This document shows, one piece after another, positions 59,534 to 64,000 of a stretch of DNA of 64,000 bases; the stretch's first letter is position 1; each line of letters begins with the position of its first letter. The notes beneath the pieces are model-generated. The model was not told the origin of the DNA, did not search any database, and worked only from the letters and a program-made list of their open reading frames with translations. Origin of the DNA: Oerskovia douganii (GTDB lineage: Bacteria; Actinomycetota; Actinomycetes; Actinomycetales; Cellulomonadaceae); contig NZ_JACSPN010000022.1 of NCBI RefSeq assembly GCF_015142735.1, positions 1-64,000 on the forward strand, in the 5' to 3' direction. Made by a program: the position numbers and the translations under genes.

Positions 59534-59568
59534 CGACGGGGCCGGTGCGTAGAGCACCGGCCCCGTCG
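59534..59568. terminator. perfect 15-bp terminator hairpin after hsp20
   Basis: CGACGGGGCCGGTGC and GCACCGGCCCCGTCG pair perfectly around the five-base loop GTAGA, between convergent hsp20 and SDR genes. It should terminate hsp20 and perhaps the opposing transcript. Confidence 0.9.
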
Positions 59569-59620
59569 TGCTGTCCAGGCCACCGACCCCGCGGGCCGAG
59601 CGACGCCCCAGCGGACGTCC

Positions 59621-60466
59621 TCAGGCAGCGGCCCCCGGCTCCGCCGCGTCCGCGACCATGGCCGCGCTCACGTCCCACAGCTCGGCCGCGAGCCGCGCGT
59701 CACCCACGAGAGGGTGGGTCGCCGCGACCTTGCGCTTCACGAAGTAGTTCCCGGGCTCCCAGTCGACCCCGGGCGTCGACGTCGCGAGCCACACGAGCGT
59801 GTCCGCTCCCTTGGCCGACGACGTCAGGAAGCGGCTCAGCACGCTCTGGTACAGGACGCGCATGCTGCTCGTCGACGTCGCCGCGAAGTTCGTCGCGACC
59901 ACCCCGGGATGGAAGGCCGCGGCCGAGATCCCGGACGCCCGGTACCGGCGGTCGAGCTCGCGCGTGAACAGGTTGACCGCGAGCTTCGCGTTGCCGTACG
60001 CGGTGTTCGGCGCGTACCCGCGCTCGGACTCGAGGTCGTCGAGGTGGAAGTCGCTGAAGAGCCGGTGGGCGGCGCTGCTCGTGCTGATGACGCTCGCACG
60101 GCTCTCCTCGAGCCGGTCGAGCAGCAGCGTCGTGAGGAGGAACGGGGCCAGGTGGTTGACCTGGAACGTGAGCTCGTGACCGTCCTCGGAGACCTGGCGG
60201 TCGGCCATGATGCCGCCCGCGTTGTTCGCGAGGACGTCGATCCGCTCGTAGCGCTCCAGGAGGTCCTCCGCGAGCGCCCGCACGTCGCTCAGGCGCGCGA
60301 AGTCCGCCACGAGGAAGTCGGCGCCCAGCTCACGTGCGACGGCTGCGGTCTTCTCGGGCGAGCGCCCGACGACCACGACCTCGTGCCCGTCCTCGCTCAG
60401 TCGCCGCGCAGCAGCGGCGCCGATCCCGTCGCTCGCCCCGGTGATGACGATGGTCCTGCGCGCCAT
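59621..60466 (-). CDS. short-chain dehydrogenase/reductase
   Basis: The 281-residue SDR has TGASDGIGAAAARRL for cofactor, NNAGG, the catalytic Ser (ISTSSAAH) and YxxxK (AYGNAKLAVNLF), and FHPGVV. It resembles retinol-dehydrogenase-like SDRs of unknown substrate. The ATG at 60466 begins MARRTIVITG; one four codons upstream is possible. It is transcribed alone toward hsp20. Confidence 0.92.
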   Translation of the reverse strand: MARRTIVITGASDGIGAAAARRLSEDGHEVVVVGRSPEKTAAVARELGADFLVADFARLSDVRALAEDLLERYERIDVLANNAGGIMADRQVSEDGHELTFQVNHLAPFLLTTLLLDRLEESRASVISTSSAAHRLFSDFHLDDLESERGYAPNTAYGNAKLAVNLFTRELDRRYRASGISAAAFHPGVVATNFAATSTSSMRVLYQSVLSRFLTSSAKGADTLVWLATSTPGVDWEPGNYFVKRKVAATHPLVGDARLAAELWDVSAAMVADAAEPGAAA

Positions 60467-60638
60467 GGTTCTCCGCATCGTGTGGTGTCGTGGCTCGAGA
60501 GCGGGCCGGCGTGACCGTCTCGGGCGGTCGCCCCGCTCCCTTCGGAGCCTAGGTCGCCGGGCTGCTGCGTCGCACGGCGAGCGACGGCCGTCGCGCCCAT
60601 CTCGCCCCTCCTGCAGCGCCGACAGCGGTCGCGGCGAC

Positions 60639-61502
60639 CTACGCCGTCGGGCCTTGCGTGCGGGCGAAGCGGTCGCGGAGGCTCAGCGCGGTCGACCGCC
60701 ACGCCGCGGCGCGCTTGATCGTCGCGCCCATCTCGCCCTCGTCGACCGGGACGTGCGCGACGCGCACTTCGCGCTCGGCCGCGATCGCCAGCATCGCGTC
60801 GGTCGACCCGGGGAAGGCGAGCTGCAGCAGGACCGACGTCGTCGACGCCTGCCGCTCACCTTCCCCGATCCGGCGCCGGTAGACGATCTCCGTCACGGTC
60901 CTCCGCGTGAACGAGCCGCCCGACCCGGAGTCGTCGCGGGGCGCCTCGGAGTCGAGAAGGTACGCGACGTCGTCGGGCAGGGGCACGACCGCCAGGTAGA
61001 GCGACACGAGGAGCTCCGACACCTTGCCCAGGACCCACCCGCGCCCGGGCACGCGCGGGATCACGCGCAGGTACTGCGCGAAGTTGGCCTCGAGCGCGTC
61101 GGCCGACAGGCTGGACCACGCGGGCTGCGTGCGCACCTCGATCACGCGGTCCCAGTCGACCAGGTCGCCGTCGAACCCGATCTCCCGCGCCCCGACGTGC
61201 ACCGCCCCGAACCGGTCGAGCAGCTCGAGGGGCTTCGTCGCGAAGCGCGGCACGTACGGGACCTGGCGCACGAGCCCCGCGACGGACGCGTCCCACCTCG
61301 TCGAGAGGGGCGGCGCCGGGTGCGGGTAGGCGGCGAGCGCGCGGCCCACCCAGCCGGTGACCGCATCGAGGCGAGGCTTCCCGCTCTCGCGGCCCGACGG
61401 CGCAGCGTCCGTCGCGTCGTCGGGTGCGGCGTCGGTGGTGGTCGGCTCGAGGGTCGCGCCGACCTCGGCCGACGGTGCGGTGGTCGAGGCGGTCGTGTTC
61501 AC
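60639..61502 (-). CDS. hypothetical protein, about 287 residues
   Basis: I recognise no family. The first 45 residues are a low-complexity Thr/Ala/Pro leader that includes a GCCCGACGGCG copy. The rest is a mixed alpha/beta protein with no transmembrane helix (LVRQVPYVPRFATKPLELLDRFGAVHVGAREIGFDGDLVDWDRVIEVRT, VVYRRRIGEGERQ-like, AHVPVDEGEMGATIKRAAAW). The last codons (GPTA-stop) are themselves a repeat copy (60642-60653). GTG 61502 follows GGGGAGCCC. It is divergent from the next gene; 61503-61695 holds nothing else I can identify. Confidence 0.7.
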   Translation of the reverse strand: MNTTASTTAPSAEVGATLEPTTTDAAPDDATDAAPSGRESGKPRLDAVTGWVGRALAAYPHPAPPLSTRWDASVAGLVRQVPYVPRFATKPLELLDRFGAVHVGAREIGFDGDLVDWDRVIEVRTQPAWSSLSADALEANFAQYLRVIPRVPGRGWVLGKVSELLVSLYLAVVPLPDDVAYLLDSEAPRDDSGSGGSFTRRTVTEIVYRRRIGEGERQASTTSVLLQLAFPGSTDAMLAIAAEREVRVAHVPVDEGEMGATIKRAAAWRSTALSLRDRFARTQGPTA

Positions 61503-61695
61503 GGGCTCCCCTGCGTCGGTGTGGGTCGCGCTCCGGGGGTGCGATCCGGGCGCGGTCGGCTCCGGAGACTACCCGGAGGTGCCGAGCAGGCGGTCCTGGT
61601 TCCACAGGGGCCCGGATCGAGCCGCGTGCCGCTGGTCGGCAGCGGGCTGGGCATCATGCTCGGCGATGTCGGAGAAACGGTGCGACGCTGGGGCG

Positions 61696-62736
61696 ATGAA
61701 CGAGAGCGGCACCTCGGACGGTGGCGGTTCGGGCAGCGACGCACCGGGCGCCGACGAGGCCGTCGACCACCTGTTCTCCCTGCCCCTCGACGAGTTCGTC
61801 GCGGCTCGCAACGCCGCAGCGAAGGAGGCAGCCGCGGGCGGTGACGCGGTGGGCGCCGCCCGGCTCCGGGCACTGACCAAGCCGACCGTCGCGGCGTGGG
61901 TCGTCAACCAGGTCTCACGCTCGCACGCCGCGCAGGTCGCCGACCTCGTGGCCCTCGGGGACGACCTCCGCGCGGCGACCGAGGCGCGGGACCGGGCGCG
62001 CCTCACCGAGCTCGACCACGAGCGCCGACGGCAGGTCGACGCCCTGGTCACGGAGGTCTCGCGCGCCGGGGAGGTCGACGGCCGCGCGGTGTCGGGCGAG
62101 GTGCTGCGGCGACTCGGCGAGACGCTGACCGCAGCCGTCATGGACCCGGGCGCGGGGGCCCTCGTCCAGGCCGGGCGGCTGACGCAGGCGCTGCAGTACG
62201 TCGGGTTCGGGATCGTGGACGAGTCCGGCGAGACCGCGGACGTCGTGTCGCTGAGCGCGGAACGGGAGGCGCGGCGGGGGCCCGGGGCGGGTGCCGGCGG
62301 CGCGGCACGCGCCGGCGGCGGGACGCGGGGGAAGCGGACGGAACCTGCGCGGGCGCGGACCGAGCAAGCCCCCGGGGACGACGCCGGTACCGAGCACCCT
62401 GGATCGGACACCGACCTCGCCGCCGCCGAGCGTGACGTCGCCGCGGCAGCCGCGGAGATCGACCGCCTCGAAGGCCGCCGCGACCAGGCCGCCGACGTCG
62501 TGCGGGAGGCGAGCGACGCCGTCGGGCCGCTGGACGCGCGCCTCAGCGCGCTCGACGAGCAGATCGCCCGCCTGACCGCCGAACGCGACGAGGTCCGTGG
62601 TGCGCTCGACGAGGCGCGGGGCGTCCTCGCCGAGGCCGAGGAGGAGCTCGCCGCGATCGACCGCGACCTGGCGGCCGCCGAGGAGACGGCAGAGGAAGCG
62701 AGGCGGCGGCGCCGGGCGGTGCGGGGCAGGTCCTGA
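61696..62736 (+). CDS. coiled-coil hypothetical protein
   Basis: The 346-residue protein has an acidic Gly/Ser leader and a conserved-looking helical region (HLFSLPLDEFVAARNAAAKEAAAGGD, RLRALTKPTVAAWVVNQVSRSH, ADLVALGDDLRAATEARDRARL). A Gly/Arg linker follows, then a long C-terminal coiled coil (AAERDVAAAAAEIDRLEGRRDQA and following) with a basic end. The first half recalls a family often found alone in actinobacteria; I cannot name its function. ATG 61696 is chosen where the conserved sequence starts. Confidence 0.75.
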   Translation: MNESGTSDGGGSGSDAPGADEAVDHLFSLPLDEFVAARNAAAKEAAAGGDAVGAARLRALTKPTVAAWVVNQVSRSHAAQVADLVALGDDLRAATEARDRARLTELDHERRRQVDALVTEVSRAGEVDGRAVSGEVLRRLGETLTAAVMDPGAGALVQAGRLTQALQYVGFGIVDESGETADVVSLSAEREARRGPGAGAGGAARAGGGTRGKRTEPARARTEQAPGDDAGTEHPGSDTDLAAAERDVAAAAAEIDRLEGRRDQAADVVREASDAVGPLDARLSALDEQIARLTAERDEVRGALDEARGVLAEAEEELAAIDRDLAAAEETAEEARRRRRAVRGRS

Positions 62737-62764
62737 TGCCGCAGTGCGTGCGACGTCTTGACGG

Positions 62765-63046
62765 TCAGTCGCCCGTGGGCGGAGCGGTGCGCTCGGGGAT
62801 CTGGACCCTGATCGAGACCTGGTCGTCGCCCAGCGGCGGCGTCGTGGGCGGGGTCGTCGCGGGATCCGTAGGGCTGGGGGTGGGCGTCGGCTCGACGGGC
62901 GGCGTGGTCGGTGGCGACGTCGGGGTGCTCGTCACGCTGGGCGTCGGGGTGGGCGTCGGGGTGGGCTGGCCGGGAACGGGCCCCTTGCACCCCGCGAGGA
63001 CTGCGGCGGACAGCAGGACCGTGGCCGTGACGACACCAGTGCGCAC
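62765..63046 (-). CDS. small lipoprotein with Pro/Thr-rich stalk
   Basis: The 93-residue protein starts at GTG 63046, six bases after GGGGAG. A lipoprotein signal (VRTGVVTATVLLSAAVLAGC) is followed by a stalk of about 50 residues of TP/PT repeats and a short end (VSIRVQIPERTAPPTGD). It has no folded domain beyond that and could be a surface spacer or remnant. It is divergent from the exonuclease gene, with a 132-base gap containing one AT-richer promoter-like patch. Confidence 0.7.
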   Translation of the reverse strand: MRTGVVTATVLLSAAVLAGCKGPVPGQPTPTPTPTPSVTSTPTSPPTTPPVEPTPTPSPTDPATTPPTTPPLGDDQVSIRVQIPERTAPPTGD

Positions 63047-63178
63047 TACAGCTCCCCGTTGAATCGGTATGTCCGTACAGGTTAGGAATGATCCGCGCGT
63101 ATCGCTCGGCGACATGCGCCCCACCGAGCCCTATGCCGGGACTTCACCCCACAGCCGGAACCTGGCACGCTGTCCCCC

Positions 63179-64000
63179 GTGCCCGGATTCGCCGTGATCG
63201 ACCTCGAGACCACAGGGTTCTCGCCCCGCCAGCACGACCGCATCGCCGAGGTCGCCGTCGTCCTCACCGATGCCGCCGGTCGCGTCCAGGACGAGTGGTG
63301 CACGCTCGTCAACCCCGAGCGCGACCTCGGACCGCAGCACGTGCACGGTATCAGCGCGGCCGACGTGAGCCTCGCGCCCACGTTCGCGGTCGTCGCGCCG
63401 CACCTCGCGCGGCTCATCGAGGGGCGCGTGATCGTCGCCCACAACGCGAGCTTCGACACGCGCTTCCTGCGCGCCGAGCTCGGGCGCGTGGGCCTGCCCG
63501 TGGGGATCGACCCGCTCGCGTGCCTGTGCACCATGCGCCTGGCCGGGACGTTCCTGCCGTCCGCGCCGCGCGGTCTCGCGATCTGCTGCGAGCTCGCGGG
63601 CGTGGTGCACGACGGCGCCCACTCGGCTCTCGGCGACGCCCGCGCCACCGCGGGTCTCCTCGAGCACTACCTGGGACTCGACGACGCCGACCCGCTCTGG
63701 GCCCAGGCCCACGAGGCGTCTGCCACGCACTCGTGGCCCGGCCTCGCGGTCCCCGACGGCTTCTCCCCCGTGCTGCGCGGCGCGAGCCGCCCCACCGGGC
63801 ACTGGCTCTCCGGCCTGTCCGACCGCCTCGACCGCGTCCCCTTCCCCGTCGAGGCCGACGACTACCTCGCGCTCCTCGACCTCGCCCTGCTCGACCGGTA
63901 CGTGTCCTTCACCGAGCGCGGCGCCCTGCTCGCCGCCGCCGAGGAGGCCGGGCTCAGCCGCGCACAGGTCGAGTCACTGCACCACGGCTACCTCGATGCG
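63179..64000 (+). CDS. DnaQ-like DEDD exonuclease, 3' end outside window
   Basis: The frame from GTG 63179 stays open to the window's end (274 codons visible). The N-terminal 165 residues are a DEDDh exonuclease: ExoI motif VIDLETTGFS (Asp, Glu), ExoII IVAHNASFDTRFL (Asp) and ExoIII HSALGDARATAGLL (His, Asp). It matches polymerase III epsilon-like proteins that in actinobacteria often carry further domains such as BRCT or UvrC-like parts. The visible C-terminal part (RLDRVPFPVEADDYLALLDLALLDRYVSFTERGAL) is helical; the rest lies beyond 64000. Confidence 0.93.
   Translation, partial: MPGFAVIDLETTGFSPRQHDRIAEVAVVLTDAAGRVQDEWCTLVNPERDLGPQHVHGISAADVSLAPTFAVVAPHLARLIEGRVIVAHNASFDTRFLRAELGRVGLPVGIDPLACLCTMRLAGTFLPSAPRGLAICCELAGVVHDGAHSALGDARATAGLLEHYLGLDDADPLWAQAHEASATHSWPGLAVPDGFSPVLRGASRPTGHWLSGLSDRLDRVPFPVEADDYLALLDLALLDRYVSFTERGALLAAAEEAGLSRAQVESLHHGYLDA

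Noticed and set aside
1-64000. CRISPR arrays, rRNA genes, riboswitches, complete insertion sequences or prophage
   Set aside because: No regularly spaced repeats, no conserved rRNA stretches, no recognisable riboswitch core and no complete transposase or integrase gene were seen on either strand. The dispersed palindromes are not regularly spaced and are not CRISPR.

Overview
The window reads as chromosomal DNA of a high-G+C Gram-positive actinobacterium. Coding regions are strongly GC-rich, GTG starts and 4-base ATGA/GTGA stop-start overlaps are common, and several regulatory sites are of actinobacterial type: a DtxR/IdeR-like iron box, an HspR/HAIR-like box and a persulfide-sensor palindrome. 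Gene content (sugar porter, gluconate operon, M28 aminopeptidase, siderophore uptake) would suit a soil or plant-associated member of the Micrococcales such as the Cellulomonas/Oerskovia/Cellulosimicrobium group. That placement is inference only; there is no rRNA or complete tRNA in the window to test it.

Layout. 0-4 kb is accessory: a possible transposase tail, an overlapping three-gene cluster (secreted Cys-containing protein, membrane-anchored S33-like hydrolase, 4-TM protein), then debris (frameshifted zeta-toxin relic, a headless membrane gene, a tRNA-like scrap). 4-16.5 kb holds a methyltransferase, a GAP-family membrane protein, a NarL-type two-component system, two MFS transporters, a FadR-regulated gluconate operon (gntR, gntK, gntP) with two visible operators, a VIT-type transporter, an FKBP and RNase H. 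16.5-23.7 kb has a DNA glycosylase, a complete iron-siderophore ABC importer behind an iron box, an orphan 53-residue peptide gene and a DsbA/FrnE protein. 23.8-27.2 kb is a beta-lactamase locus resembling the Streptomyces cacaoi blaB-blaA/blaL arrangement. 27.2-30.1 kb is a divergent sulfide/persulfide regulon: CstR-like repressor, two mini Cys-rich proteins and a membrane protein on one side, CoA-disulfide reductase-rhodanese on the other, with a perfect 16-bp palindrome between them.

30-46 kb is mostly housekeeping and transport: phosphatase, PH-domain protein, MOSC protein, APC permease, M28 peptidase, aquaporin, a TetR-controlled YhgE/Pip efflux-like operon with a degenerate ABC ATPase, NDH-2, and a lysylphosphatidylglycerol-synthase-like membrane protein that appears to use an ATC start codon. 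46-50.2 kb is a second accessory island: a Fic gene that has lost its catalytic core abuts a module of small secreted four-Cys peptide, ABC ATPase and 795-residue FtsX-like permease. It looks like a peptide export or immunity system and is the best candidate here for an undescribed system. 50-64 kb carries an MMPL transporter, a large membrane protein of unknown role, an APC permease, Ohr, an NAD(P)-binding protein, a methyltransferase, HspR-type Hsp20, an SDR, three hypothetical proteins and the start of a DnaQ-like exonuclease.

Two dispersed repeat families run through the window. One is a short word, GCCCGACGGCG, often followed by GAGCG or CCGCTC and often in inverted pairs; it occurs some twenty-five times between genes and inside non-conserved coding linkers. 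The other is a set of long palindromes with arms like CGAGAACGGGGTTGAGGTCG placed just after stop codons. Start sites were chosen by eye from conservation, ribosome binding sites and overlaps. Family assignments come from recognised motifs, not database searches.
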